Below, in pieces: positions 1 to 13,132 of a DNA stretch of 64,000 nt. Made by a program: the position numbers and the translations under genes. The stretch lies in assembly GCA_009617715.1 (NCBI GenBank), contig VTFK01000442.1, positions 164,642 to 228,641 of the forward strand, in the 5' to 3' direction. This stretch comes from Plectrocnemia conspersa (Eukaryota; Arthropoda; Insecta; Trichoptera; Polycentropodidae). Each line of letters begins with the position of its first letter. Within the stretch, counting starts at the first letter, position 1. The notes beneath the pieces are model-generated. The model made no database searches, was not told the origin of the DNA, and worked only from the letters and a program-made list of their open reading frames with translations.

Positions 1-1340
1 TAATACATTTGTTTTACAAAAAATGAACACTGATAAATTTATCAATATCTTAAGAGTAATGTAACATCTATAATATTTCAGCTTAAATTAATTTTATATT
101 ATAATCCCTTCTCATTTTTTTTGTTATTATAATTTTTTCTCAATAAAAAATAAATGATTTTTTTATTTAAAAAAAATTATGTATACAAATTTATAATTGA
201 AAATTATTCATATTAATGTTTTTATATGCAAATAAATAAAATTTAAAATAAACTGAGTGTATTGCATTATTAATGACTTTAGTTATTGCTACTTAAAATT
301 ACTATTTATATCGTAATTAAAATCAGTACCTACTAGGGTTTCTATCATAGTCTATTTCAAACTATATTTAATTTCCTGTGACCTAAAATATACAAAAATA
401 TGATTATATTTTATTAGAAATGTATTTTTAACGAGTTAAATCGATTAAACACGTTTTTAAAGATATTTTTAATCGAAGCATAAAATATATAAAAAAGTAG
501 TATGCTCTCATACATTGCCACAAAAGTGGAAGTGAATGAATTTCAAAAAAACAAGCACGCGAAAAAATTTTGGCAGCGTTGCCAACCAAGTCTATGTTAA
601 TTTATTCTGCAAAGCAGATGTTAGCTAGTTAAGAATCTTGATGCAGCTGTGAAACCAGCTAAGGTTGAAATGTCAAACATGTAAAACGTAAAGTCAAGAG
701 TCCATAAAAACTGTATATCTCTTTACAGTGTAATACAAGACGATTTCATCCATGTATGATATATAATGTATGACTAAACTGAGTGACCGCAATCCGCAAC
801 ATCAATCACGTTTGATTTTTTATTGTACTCATAGAAATTTTAAGTGTAATGGATATATATTTCTTTAATTAATTAATATTATTTAATTTATAATAATTTT
901 AAGCTAAATGTATTATATTACTAGGAGTTGTATATTAAATAATTAACTACCGCCTGTGTTGTTTTATTCGAAAATGTTGACATAATTTATTACATCCCAG
1001 AATCCCAAGATAAGCAAAGGTGTCCAATATGAGAAACCCTAGAATATATGATAATAGTTACTTGTATTACGGTGGCCATATTTACTCGGGGAAAATAAGT
1101 AAAAAAGCTTGTGTCTACATACAAGTGATAGTTCGAAACCTCGGAGTAAGAAAAAGTTCTCAGAAAGTGTTAAATCATAAGAACGATCTAGTTTGTATTT
1201 GTGAAGGTTGTTTGAGTTGATATGCAATACACAATTGTAGGAAGTATTTTCAAGAGTAAGAAACGTCACACTATATGATAATGCGATATCAAAATATGTA
1301 CCCCAGCTCAATGAAGTATGCTTAACAAGGTGAGACACTA
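1..1340. other. AT-rich intergenic stretch, no gene seen
   Basis: No open frame here resembles a protein family, and the short ORFs on both strands look like chance. The only local structure noted is an interrupted palindrome at 570-585 (TTGGCA, four bases, TGCCAA) in a slightly GC-richer patch. Confidence 0.5.
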
Positions 1341-1359
1341 AGTCACGCGTAGGATAAAA

Positions 1360-1446
1360 AAAACAACAGGCATAGCGCCGGTAAACCGATGGAGTAGAAA
1401 ACCGCGAAATACGATACTTGCCAGGTTCGATTTCACCTATTTATAA
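1360..1446 (+). repeat. possible degraded tRNA-derived SINE head
   Basis: A GC-richer patch contains a B-box-like motif at 1424-1434 (GGTTCGATTTC) preceded about 50 bases upstream by a weak A-box-like stretch (GGCATAGCGCCGG). No cloverleaf can be folded, so it is not called a tRNA gene. It could equally be chance. Confidence 0.2.
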
Positions 1447-1864
1447 AGTAATAATGATACTAGGAATGTCCCATTGAGATATATTTTTAGAATCATTGTT
1501 ATAAGAGCAAGGACTTTTCTATACAATAAATATACTAATCATATATGAGAGCAGTAATGTGTTAAAGTCGCACCTTGTGAGCAGTGGTTGGCATACTCAT
1601 TCAGTTTATTAAAAAAAAATATCTACCGAAAATGAAAAATGTCTAAAATCACGCTGTTGAAAAATCAGGTATTCTTCGATAAGTTCTGGAGCATACTTAT
1701 AAATCATGATTTCGAATACTTTAACTGTGGCTATGTAGACTGTGTAGGTATCCTACAGATAAAACTGAATTTAACAAATCCGCATGAGAATTATAAGTAA
1801 AAATGAAACATTCTAAAAACATATGGAATGTCTTCTAAAGACAATTTAGAATATATTTCATATA

Positions 1865-2480
1865 CAAGATAAAGAGGAACGGTCCGAGAAAACTTTCCTA
1901 AGGAACTCCAGCTGGAATTTTACATGGGATCAAGTGTTCATTATTTAGCGAAACAATATTGCTTCTACTTTTCAGATATGAGCGAATTACGCGTATCAGA
2001 TAGTCAGGGGCTATGTTTTTGTATAGTTTATCAATCAAACCGTCAAGCCATACTGTGTCGAAAGCTTTTTCTATATCTAACATTAAAAGACCCGTACTTT
2101 TTTCATATTAAAATTAGCGCTTATGTGCTCCGTTAAACTATTAAGTTGATGTATTGTCGAGTGATTTTCGTGGAAAGCAAACCGTTCGTTAATAATTTTA
2201 TTCCTCAAAGATTATTTTATACGCACAAGGATTATTTTTTCAATTATTTTAATAATATACGGTAATAAACCGATGGGGCGATAACTAATCAGATTTGTAG
2301 GAACCTTATCGTTTTTTTTATCGGATGAATTTTAGCTGCTTTCAAAACGGTTGTGAAATACCCAAAATATAAGCAAGCGTTAATGATGTTTGTTAAGTAA
2401 TGGATGCAAATTCTAGGAACGTATTTAACCAACGTGTTATCTAATCTGTCAATTCCATGACAAGTTTTTAATAACATTTA
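1865..2480 (-). mobile_element. non-LTR retrotransposon (LINE) reverse transcriptase fragment
   Basis: On the minus strand the 2289-2477 segment reads like the start of a jockey-type reverse transcriptase: GIDRLDNTLVKYVP, then ACLYFGYF and a KAAKIHPIKK motif. The 1898-2083 segment carries motif A (DIEKAFDTVW) and the start of motif B (PAGVP). The two parts are in different frames and stop codons follow, so the element is dead and truncated at both ends. The motif order fits the jockey/CR1 group by general family knowledge; the exact clade is not resolved. Confidence 0.8.
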
Positions 2481-2869
2481 AAATTTCCCGTGAACTAATT
2501 TTGCGCATTAAATCCTTATCTACCGCGGATGCTTATATTTTTCTTGTTGCTCTATATACTTCGTTTTAAATGCTTAAAATTTTTAGTAAGTTCGTACGAT
2601 ACCGAAAAAGTGTCAATCAACATATCTACCTTACTTTGATCAATTGGTACGACTTTAACAGCGATTTGTTACTATATTATCAGTTTCATCTTAAAAGCCA
2701 CCACAGAATAGCTCACAAAATAGGACTCTCACCTAAAAAAAAGAAACACTAGTTTGCGGTATTCCTGGACATACATATGCCCTTCGATAAAACTGACTTA
2801 AAGGTTTTATATAAATAAGCTTAAAATTTAACTTCTTGCATTCCTTATATATGGTCTAAGATAGCTACT

Positions 2870-3110
2870 CAAAATTGTGTGTAACGTAGGAGTACCACGG
2901 GGATCTATGCTAGGCAGTTCTGTACCTCATATTTACAAATTATCTACTATAAACTAGAGGCATAATGATAATACTGTAGTAATATCGAGCCATTCCAACT
3001 CAAATTTATCATCGAAAATACTTCAACTAGAATTGAAAAAAATCAGCGTTGCTTTAAACAAGTGGAGAATATAGGCCACCTAAAGAAAGAAGCCAATTAA
3101 ACGTCACACT
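2870..3110 (+). mobile_element. second LINE reverse transcriptase fragment, opposite strand
   Basis: Plus-strand translation near 2884 gives GVPRGSMLG, the reverse transcriptase motif B signature. A segment near 3015-3070 reads LELKKISVALNKWRI, matching the region downstream of the catalytic YxDD in LINE polymerases. Stop codons are frequent. It lies head-to-head with the minus-strand fragment at 1.9-2.5 kb, so it is a separate insertion or a rearranged piece. Confidence 0.55.
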
Positions 3111-4800
3111 AAACAACGAAACTCTTCATGAAAAGCAATAAATTTGAACTAAGACAAATGAACTGACTAATAAGTAAAAGTTATATCTTTTCGCTTGAAA
3201 ACAAGGTGCACGTGTATAAGAAAATACTCAAATCAGTGTGAACCTGTCAGGAACATCAATTGAACCACTCTTTTCCGTCTAAGAAAAAATGGATTTCTTT
3301 GTTAAAATGGGACACCGCTGCAGAAAACCTTTGAACAGATTGTCACAAAATATTTGATATAAATAAGAAAGGATTAAAATATCCGTCGCATGGAAAAAAA
3401 GTTAACGCATGCATTCTGGTTTGCCCTCGAAACAGCCGTTCGTAATCTGCTCTAGCAGCAAACAACTATTTCAATAAAATTCGCACTGAAAAACGGCTCA
3501 TAACAAAATCTTCCATGGTGGGGACCATGACTATAAATACGGGAACTAGGCCAACCAAGAATCAATATGTCTGAGAATTCACACTTGAACATCCACATGT
3601 TTAAGGCTTACGATCTTCAAGAGTTCCTCAACTCGAACTTGGACTAACCAACCAACTCAACTCCAGGCTAGCGAAGATAGCAAAAGCCGCCCCTTTTCTC
3701 TTCGCATATACTGGTCCAGCTTTATGTCCGGAATCCAGAGTTCAAAAAAAGGCTGCATTAATCAGTGGATGATTTGGCCAACAAGATTATGGTTCTTGGA
3801 CCGATGAATATAAATAGTTAAATATTAATAATACATTGTGTAATCACCGAATCGCTATTATATAGGTCGCTGACTGAAAGAGTCAAGACAAAAAATCACG
3901 TTAAGTTCGATCGAATATCGCGGTTCACCTTACTTTGAATATAATGGTAAAATTTACTATGAATTTTCACTGTCAAGTCATATGGTCAATAAGGAGACCC
4001 TTAGATTTTTTTCTGTTTTTGCAGATAAAAATAACATTGAAAGGACAAAGTTTTGCTACCACAGATGAGATATAGCCATAATCGTTAAGTGCGTTAAGAA
4101 TGTACCAAATAATGCATTCCTCAAATGTTTTTCGGATCGAACGAAACAAATAAATACATATATATCATGAAATTAAAAAAATGCTTTTATTTTTTTATCA
4201 CAACTTGGATATTGTTAACTTTTGACTAGGTTAGCTAAACGTTGATTTTTAAAAGTTTAATTAATAGTAGTATACAATAAATACATGTATGTATTGACAA
4301 CTAATATTTAATCACATTTGTCAATATAATATTATATATATAAAAAATAGTTTTTTCAGTATGTCATTTATTTGTTTTATAATATTATATATATATATAT
4401 ATATATATTATTTGTTGATTTTAAATTAATGTAATGCTAGTACTCAATGAAATTGGAATAATCAAAGAACTGTGCAAAGAAATATACATACATAGGAAAA
4501 ACTTTATGAAACATTGATACAATATATAATATTATATTATAACAGAAATTTCATTCATTTTCAAACTGTGAATGAACTTGAATTATTATTGTCGTTTAAA
4601 TATAGACAAAGACTTAACATCACCTTGAAAAGCGAGAAAAGTCACGAGAAAACGGATTTGCGTAATGATGAACAGAGTTATGTAAGTCGGCCTTTAGATC
4701 TATACTGCTTTGCTCATAAATTAAATATTAATTATTTAATCCAATTCATATTTTGTACTATGACAATAAATCAATGCATTAAATAATCAGTGCCTATTTT
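3111..4800. other. intergenic, no gene; TA microsatellite
   Basis: No supported coding region. The first few hundred bases may be further decayed LINE sequence, but no motif is convincing. An (AT)n tract lies at about 4385-4408. Confidence 0.4.
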
Positions 4801-4859
4801 GTAATTGGTATAATGCAATGTGCTGACGCGTTTGATATCCGATTCCATACGCTGCGTTT

Positions 4860-4925
4860 TATGACACGTGTCGCATCTGATTGGTTGTTGGCAAGATTGT
4901 GACGTGCAAGGTCGATAGGTAAATA
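4860..4925 (+). promoter_or_regulatory. promoter-like patch with E-box palindrome and candidate splice donor
   Basis: This patch is GC-richer than its surroundings. It contains a 10-bp palindrome GACACGTGTC with a central CACGTG E-box, an inverted CCAAT box (ATTGG), and ends in a donor-like GATAG|GTAAAT. It could be the promoter and a noncoding first exon of a long-intron gene, but no downstream exon can be tied to it. Confidence 0.2.
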
Positions 4926-4929
4926 TGGA

Positions 4930-6185
4930 AATAATTAGTAATTATTGTGGTTTAGGTCGGTGATCTAAGCATATGGAATTGTACGTAAAGTTGATTGTTT
5001 TTTTATGAAGGTAGTTGATAAATATTTTAACTCTAATCTCGCATAGTTATCGTGTGTTATTGTAATTAGCAACGTTTCTAAATCATATGCACTCCTGGTG
5101 ACGTGATTCAAGATCATTTTCGACTTAGGAATAATTGCATTATTAAATTGCAATTGAACGATGCAAATGGTAGATGGAATATTGTTCAAGTAAAGTATGT
5201 AACAATTCAGTTAAATTCATATATAGTATAAGTTTAAGTGTTCCTTATACAATAGGATATGTAATAAACACAATAGGTTGGTAAATGTCCAAAGGTCATA
5301 TAAAAAAATGTGGTGAATATGATTTATGTTGTGATTCATAATAAAGGCTTTGCGTAATGTACAATGTCGGAAATTAGGTTATATTGTTATTCTAGGAGAA
5401 GTGTTTCGTAATTTGTGTTCCACGAAAATATATAAAAAAATTTCCGATTCAAACAATGTTATCGATTTGTTCTTCCACGTGTAGATTAAAAACAAAGCAA
5501 ATAAATTTTACTGATTAAAAGTTTAGCAAATATGAGTATTATGGTTGCCTCCTTGCGAATTATTAGCACGATATTAGGAGCACGTAAATTAAGAGTCTAA
5601 TTGTTCAATGATTTAAATATGTATAAAAGGTAGTCGGAAAGCAAAGATATAAAATGCTAGTAAAAATGTACTGATTTGACCACAGCCTCAGCTGCAGCGA
5701 AGTGTCATTTCCAGTGTATGTTTAAAATGGCCGTATCAATCGCCAATTGCGAGGATCATTTTGTAATACGTTTATTGTGTGCCAAATAAGTTGTTTCATG
5801 TTATTGCAGTAAATTTAAAAGACTGATGTTGATCACGGGGAAATAAATGGAAAGTCATATTGTCACTGAAGTTATCAAAAAAATAGTTTTGATAGTCATT
5901 TAAAAATTAAAATGTCCAGAAATGTTTTCTATGAAACAGTTAACACGAAATATAATATTATGGTATTGGATATTCTTGCGTTTTTAATGAGTTTTGTATT
6001 TTTACTTTCAGAATATTTCTCGTATAACGACACAAATATACAGAATAGCTAATTGTTATGTTCTTAACTAGGTGTCAGCATGTTTAATTTTTTTTATATA
6101 TGGTAGGGTTATTTTGTCATATAATAAATTAATAAACGTACAGTTTCTGTAGTTAATATAAGCATGTGATGTTCTCGAAGCCTTG
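4930..6185. other. intergenic or intronic, nothing recognised
   Basis: AT-rich sequence. The minus-strand open stretch near 5.0-5.2 kb has no family resemblance. No RNA gene or repeat was recognised. Confidence 0.4.
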
Positions 6186-6188
6186 CAT

Positions 6189-6335
6189 GCGTCTATATAA
6201 TCCAGTCGTCTCCGAAGGTCGGGTTATACTCTGGATGTCATAGTTGGAACAGGTTTGACGTGATGAGGGAAGCGGCTGCTTTCTCGGTCGCTGCTTGGCG
6301 TAGCTCCCATGAATTATCGTGTGCTCCAAGTCTAA
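6189..6335 (+). repeat. interspersed repeat, copy 1 (related copy at 22.88 kb)
   Basis: This GC-richer block aligns by eye with 22876-23024. Shared landmarks in order are ATCCAG, AGTTGGAACAG against AGCTGGAACAG, GGGAAGCGGCTG, and a CTCGTGT/ATCGTGT end. No coding frame or terminal repeat is visible, so the element type is unknown. Confidence 0.5.
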
Positions 6336-7507
6336 AGAAAATAGTTGAAGTGCTTGATAAATAATTTTGTTAGAAGTGAATCGACTATTTGCAATATATT
6401 AGTTCATATCTGCAAGCTTAGATATATTTCCAGTTTAATTTAAATGTATTATCAAGTGGTTTGAGATTATGTTTTTAATTCGTATTCACAATTTATCAAA
6501 AATACTTATTTAAACGATGATTGCAATACATGCAGAAAAAATGTTATGAGAAATATCTCTATTTAAGAACCATTACAAATTAAATAATTTTTACTTTATT
6601 TGTAAATAATTATTTGCAGTGTACAAAATATCTAATAATTTAAAATAACATTGAGGTTTATTAGTCAGCATTTTAATATAATTTTATAATTTAAAATAAT
6701 CTATAGTATAATATTCACACAAATGATAAATATTAGTATGTGCACCATGGCATGCATACACCAAATATCTTATATTAAAAATGACCTTTAATGTCAATGG
6801 AACTGTCACAGACGTCTCGGGTCTGAATTTTTCATCGTGACTGGCATCAAATTATATATCTAGTTTATGTTTATTTCGTTGACTAAGTAATGGTTGCTAT
6901 TTAGATTATTTTATAGTATGATGAAGAAAAGCAAATAATGCAAATTATTATCATAAAAAAATTCCTATCTGCGAAAAATCATCATACCATACGCAGTAAT
7001 CTTATCGAATTCTGATATTGGACTTTAGAAACATTATAAAATACGATATTTAATATATCTAGATAAAACAATTTTTTTTTAATAAAAATAATAAGCTACT
7101 ATGATTTTATTCTTAAATTCTTAACGCGGTTTAACAGTCAAGGTTTATTTTTTATTTTAATAATTATATTATTTTTTTACAAAATATACACTATGTTGAT
7201 AATATCATTTATACGGCAGTTAATTAAATATTAAAATAAAAAAGATATTATCATAATACAATACGATTCTGTTTAATCATTTTACTTACATATGTTTAAT
7301 AATACAATTATTGAATATTATTTTGTTTACAATGCTATAGGATGTGGTTGGATGCATACAAATAGCTTATGATTCAGATTATTACAAGTGACTTAGATAA
7401 CAAACTTATCAAAAATAAATCTTTCCAAAATTTTCATTTTAATTAAAAACAGTATTTGAGTTTAAAGCTAAATATTTTTACAAACTTTGCTTAAACCCAC
7501 GCTTTGA
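6336..7507. other. AT-rich intergenic, nothing recognised
   Basis: No coding potential, RNA gene or clear repeat was seen. Confidence 0.4.
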
Positions 7508-7675
7508 AGTAGACCCCCCAATAACACGGCAAATAGTGACTTGCTATTTGGATGCCCGTTACTTTGTGTTACGTACCTACGTATTGCAAAAAATTGTATG
7601 AGTATTTTTTAGTCCCTCAACTACACGCACCCAAATAGCACGTTCCCAATTTACCGTGTTATTAGGGAGTCTACT
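7508..7675. mobile_element. MITE-like element with about 29-bp terminal inverted repeats
   Basis: The left end (AGTAGACCCCCCAATAACAC) and the reverse complement of the right end (AGTAGACTCCCTAATAACAC) match at all but two of 20 positions. The similarity continues inward through ACGGCAAATAG against ACGGTAAATTG. A second inner pair, TGCTATTTGGATGC against TGCTATTTGGGTGC, makes the whole element imperfectly palindromic. It has no ORF. A TA dinucleotide sits symmetrically near both ends, compatible with a Tc1/mariner-type target, but no certain target duplication is visible. Confidence 0.7.
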
Positions 7676-10400
7676 GTTCTATTTCAAAATGTTTTTTAAA
7701 CATTTTAGTAAAACTGAAAAATCAGGATAGTATTATTTCTAGTTCTTAAGGAACTAACTTGTTTTATTTAAAAAAAACATAAACTCGTATTCAAGTAGCA
7801 ATGAATAGGCAAAATATATATTTTTATCTATGCATAAAATCAGATTTATCAATTGCACATGTTAATCGCTTTAATTAAATAACGTAATCGATCGCCAATA
7901 TTTCTCAAAGCTTGTGAATGTAATATTTTATTAATTATATTGTTGACAATGTTAACTTTAAATTATATTATTTTTGAATGCAATGTTTATTGACGGTCTG
8001 GTAATCTTTGAACACTTTGAGAAGTATCGCCGTACATGTACTGTGGTAGTTTTGAGGTACCCCAGATAGTTATATATTTATGTACATATATAACCGAAGA
8101 AATAATATAATATTTTTTAAATTTTAATTAATGTAAATGATTTCTATAGAAAATAATACTAATAAATTAAAGAGTATGAAATAAATGAACTTATCTTATA
8201 AAAAATATTTCATACCTTTGTATTGATATATTTTTTTTCGCAAAATAAATTAAAGCAATTAAACACTAAGAATCGCTAAATATATTCTAAAATTTATTTC
8301 AAATGCAATATAAAATAATAATAAATAAATGACAACAGAAATAATTAGGGAAAAATACGTAAAATTAACTTACTCCCAGGTGTATACTAACAAATTAACA
8401 AATGCGTATAATTTAACTCACTACACAAAGGGTTAACAGTTACGGTGCTAGTTAAATATTTGTTGTAATTAACGTACCATATTATTAAATAGGTATTTGT
8501 CAAATAAAACAATAACAATAAATGAAAAAAAAACAAATGTATTACGAAAATAAAAGTATATAATTAATATTTAAATATATTTATTGTTTCATTCTTCTCT
8601 TAATTTAACTGCTAAATATTTAATTATGTTGGCTGTCATATGAATACTATTATTTACATATAATCAGTAACCTTAGTATAATGTCCCTCAAAGTTGGTGA
8701 CAAAGTCTCACCGTTTTAAAATTCAGGTCAGTATGTTTGATTATAAAAATCTTTTTAAGAAAATTCGTTTAAAGTTTGTCATTCATTTATTTTCGGATAA
8801 TAATCAATTTTGGTTCCTTATGGTCGAATTTAATAATTATATATAATATCAATAAATTTGTAGTATAAAAATACTCTAATACTACCTATATCTAGTATAT
8901 ATTGAATATGTACATATATTTTTACTGTAAAATAATTTCTCATGTATGTAAAAATACCATAACATTCATTATATACATTTCTTTAACATTATACGTAACT
9001 ACAATGAAAAACTACAATGACTATTTTAAAAGATTTCTTATTCTTTACACTTAAAAATGTTGCATAAAAATATGTTGTTGCATCGCCTCCAATCGTGAAA
9101 TTAGAAAAATGAAAAGAAAAATACGAATTGCTGTTTACAAATTGATACTACCTGCTACAAATTAAATGATAATTTATAATTAAAAATATGAATAATATAT
9201 CAAGGTGATGAACCATAGATTACACAGTAATTTATATTTCAATATATATTAATGTGATAAATTAATTACAATTAATGATAATATGTAGGTTAAGCTTAAG
9301 AGCGTTTACCGTATCGCAAGTCTTTCCGTTTTAATTAAGCTTTTATCGCTTTTTTACAACGATAAAGTTATATTGCGAAACTGATGCTTTGTAAATAAAG
9401 AAGCAGTATCACAATGGAATGAAATTCTTATTTTATTATTTGTTCGTTGCAATTGCGTACGATTTCCAAGTCGGTTCTCGTGTGTTGTAACCGGACGAAG
9501 CCGGTTTCGAAAATCGTTACAGTTTTTTTTTTTTTTGCGTTTCCCCATTAACTATCAAAGTATGATATACACATACGATGTCATAGATGTCGTAAAGAAA
9601 TTAGCATCGTTTGACTGAGATTCTTGATATTTTTTTGCCGTTTTGCGTCAATCGTACATGTGCATCGTCTTTGTAAAAACTCGTGACGTTCGGGTTAATT
9701 AATGCAAATATTTAAACTGAATATGTAAATGAGTTCATGGAATTTATTATACAAAATCGCAAATTCATCGTAGTTTTTATTTTCATGAATATAATATATT
9801 AACACAATTTGTTTCTTGGGATGTGCTAAAATTGTTAAAGTAAATGAATGCACGTTGTGACAGTAAATTTCCATAAGGCAATTTGCGTGAAAAATTCATC
9901 ATATACCTATAAATATATGATACATATACGTATTAAAAATAAACACAAAATTTTCCCACTGTCCAGCTTGACTAGACATGACTAATATAAGTGATCAAAA
10001 TTTGACGTAAAGCACTAAAATTTAAAAAGACAAATGATTTTAATGAAATATTTTTGAACGACGTCGATATACGATTTTATTGGGTGGTTAACACTGCTGT
10101 TTATTTATTCATCGTCAGATACAGGTTTTTGTAGTGACAGGAGAAATGTTATATAATCAGGGACCATAATCAATATATATATTTGAACCTCATAATATTA
10201 TATAACAACTAAACTGGCAAGCTAATAAGCTATTGTTTTTGAAATATATTTTTTCAGAAAATATTTCAGTAATTTTAATTTTAGTGTTTTGTGGTCGAAG
10301 GGTGTGACTTTGCAGCCAAAATAAACAAAGAAAAATCTGATAATAGTTTATTTTATAAGCATATAAATTACAACATATATATACATATAAATGTAGATGT
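7676..10400. other. AT-rich intergenic, nothing recognised
   Basis: No gene-like ORF. The lysine/arginine-rich minus-strand open stretch at 9.35-9.55 kb arises from a poly-T run and is not supported. A small GC-rich hairpin (CCGG ACGAAG CCGG) lies near 9.49 kb. Confidence 0.4.
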
Positions 10401-10412
10401 TCCTATCAGGTG

Positions 10413-10541
10413 ATGGAGTTGAAATGGCAGGTCTTGAACGTCAAAGCGTCTACTTTGGAGTATCGAGTTGAATTAATGTCGGCTGTGATGGCTGTCTTAT
10501 GCGCCTCTTACGGCGTGTATGAAGCGTATTCCTCTGTCTGA
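10413..10541 (+). CDS. candidate small ORF (42 codons), unknown
   Basis: An ATG-started frame of 42 codons lies just after an acceptor-like sequence (CCTATCAG|GTG). Its base composition is clearly less AT-rich than the flanks, and its second half is hydrophobic (ELMSAVMAVLCASYGVYEAY). No family is recognised. A longer basic frame overlaps it on the minus strand (10450-10671), so the compositional signal does not say which strand, if either, is coding. It could be a terminal exon or noncoding. Confidence 0.15.
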   Translation: MELKWQVLNVKASTLEYRVELMSAVMAVLCASYGVYEAYSSV

Positions 10542-10544
10542 CCG

Positions 10545-13120
10545 TCTGTTTATGTCTGTCTTCCGTGTGAGCAAGTGTCACATATTTTATATTGCTGGAT
10601 TGAGACAGTTCTAGCGAATTGCAGATAAGGATTTGTGGGCCAATTGCATTTCTTCTTGGACACACACACAATGTCTTAATGCCTTCAAAGTGAAACTACC
10701 TAGATGACCACTCTGGCGATTGTTAAGAGCAATAGTTTTTTTGCGCGAGGTAGAATGCATTGTCTACCGCGAATCTTTTCCACGCAAAGAGTACTAATAG
10801 GTGTTCCATTAAATATTAAAAATTATGAACGCAATTGTTTAGTCCCGAGCTCTCTCTTTCACTGTTAGATCTTAGTTTCGAGACGTGTTTTTTTTTTTTT
10901 AGTTTGTTTGAAATGGTCGTTAGAATGATCTCTAAATTTTAACGCAACCCCTTATATCAATGCATTTTTTTTAGATTAAAATGTATCGTTTATGGTCAAA
11001 TATTAAAAATAAAAGCACGAGTGAATCGGAATACGATGGCTTGTTGTTATTAATATTTCTCGACGCTGAACGACGACGATATGCAGCACACACTCCAGTT
11101 GTAAGAGAAAAGCTGTATTTATAGCGATATAAATTATCGACGTAACATTTTTTGGATACAAGCACAATATTTGTTGTATATTACATTATTATATTAAAGT
11201 AAAAATACTTTAAAACACGTTTTGATTGAACTTCCGTCAATAATTCGTATTATATGTTGGTATATCAATATTAATCAAAATCTTGACATAATTATAATTG
11301 ATAGTATGATATTTTATTGCAAAATTGTTATATAAAAAATAGCTGTACACTATCAGTTTTTCTTGGAATTCTTACTCATTTTTTCTCGTTTTCATCACTT
11401 TTCGAAACAGATGCGATTTTGTTCATTTAAGTGAATAGTAACGATTGATCATATCTAAACGACGCTCGTTTTACCTTGCATTAAACTATTTCAGTATCAC
11501 ACGTCACATATTCTCAATCAAAAATTGTTATTTACGATTGGAAGACGATTGAAATGACGCACTTACCTAAAATAATTACTCTCCTTCCTCTAATTTATTT
11601 AGCATATTTTTTCATCGTGAAAATTCCTTCTAGTCAAATATGCGACGATCGATTCAATGTAAATGTGTAACAAAATTGTTTTTCGACAATCGACAATCGA
11701 CAAAAGGCCTTGGATTCTTTGAATCAATTTTAGCACGAGTTTATTCAATTGTGTTTCCTAATAGATAAATCGTTCCAATAGAAGCGCTCATAACGGTATC
11801 GTAATGGCTGGTTGCAAAAGTATTATTTTGTTATCTAGATGGAATTCAATCAAAGATAGACGGAGGATAGAGATGATAATTTAAATGTAGCATCTAAATT
11901 AGCAAGAGTAGAGTTATACTATGACATAATCAAAAAACAATTGTATTTATGCTTTTATATTAGCACACTTGTTTTCCTGTATGTTAGATGGCTCATACTA
12001 ATTATGTAATGATGGTGATTTATTCATTTGTGATACCAGTTCATAGCCCTTTATGTTTATAGCAACTTGCTCGACCGTGTCTCTAGTAGAATTGTCCGGA
12101 TGAATCAATTGAATTATTGTACGATTATATTTATATAATATAGTACGAATAATATACAATTATAATTCCATTCGTTATATGATATTTGAATGTTGTAACT
12201 ATTCATTTGAAATTTTATTAAAATACACTAGTCGTTATTTCAATTGTTATTTTCAACGTGACGTGCCACGATTTATAAATAGCTGAGTATATTTATAGTA
12301 AGGTGTAATTATAAGTCGGAATAAATATAGGTAGGGGAGAGTTAGGCAACATGGGTTACGAGTAAATTTGATAGGCTATAAAATAATATTTAAATTATCA
12401 TCATTCCAGCGCTAGAGTTTTTGTTTGGACCGTTCGATAGCTCCTCCGTATTGAAAGTTAACCGCTTTGCAAGCATTTTAGTCCGTTTTAATTTAGTTCA
12501 TATAGATATACGGGTGTTTTAAAAAATATATATGGCAATTACCTGTTAAAGAAACAGCTTTTACTAATATGTTTTTTTTTTAATTATTTTATAAATATAC
12601 AAATTCAGCCAACATTGATTGTGCAATTTTAATACTTAAATTTCAGTATTGCAACCATTTTTTAATATAAAAATATGTTTCAATCTGATTCCTGCTTGGT
12701 ACAGTAATTTTAAAAGCTTTATTTTTTATTACTAATCTATGCACTAAAGTAAAACAAAATAATTCCTAGCCCTTTATGCGTTTCGTAAATTTGTTTTAAA
12801 GATAAAATAAACATTGTGCAGCAACAAAGTTATTTTTAAGCAAAGTGAATTTTTATTTAACATTAATTTGTTTTATGGGAAATATCATATAACTTTATGT
12901 TCTAAACGGTCCGCCAAGACACTGAAAATATCAATTTTCATCTGTAGCTTATTATTTAGGGCGTGTCTTATAGTTCAGTAATAAATGTGGTTGCTGAAAT
13001 TATCGATAGTTTTATCAGAATGCAACATTCCGCAATCAACTTTGAGCCTGGAAGTTGAGAAGAGTTTAATTAACACAAGACTTATCAACGACAAGCACAT
13101 GGATTGGTGACATCGGTGAG
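10545..13120. other. AT-rich intergenic, nothing recognised
   Basis: No supported gene, RNA or repeat was found. Short ORFs here have no family resemblance. Confidence 0.4.
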
Positions 13121-13132
13121 TTGAGTGGAGAC

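Noticed and set aside
1360..1446. tRNA gene
   Set aside because: B-box-like sequence is present, but no acceptor stem or anticodon arm can be folded; listed only as a weak SINE candidate.
4381..4410. AT repeat as a functional element
   Set aside because: Simple microsatellite.
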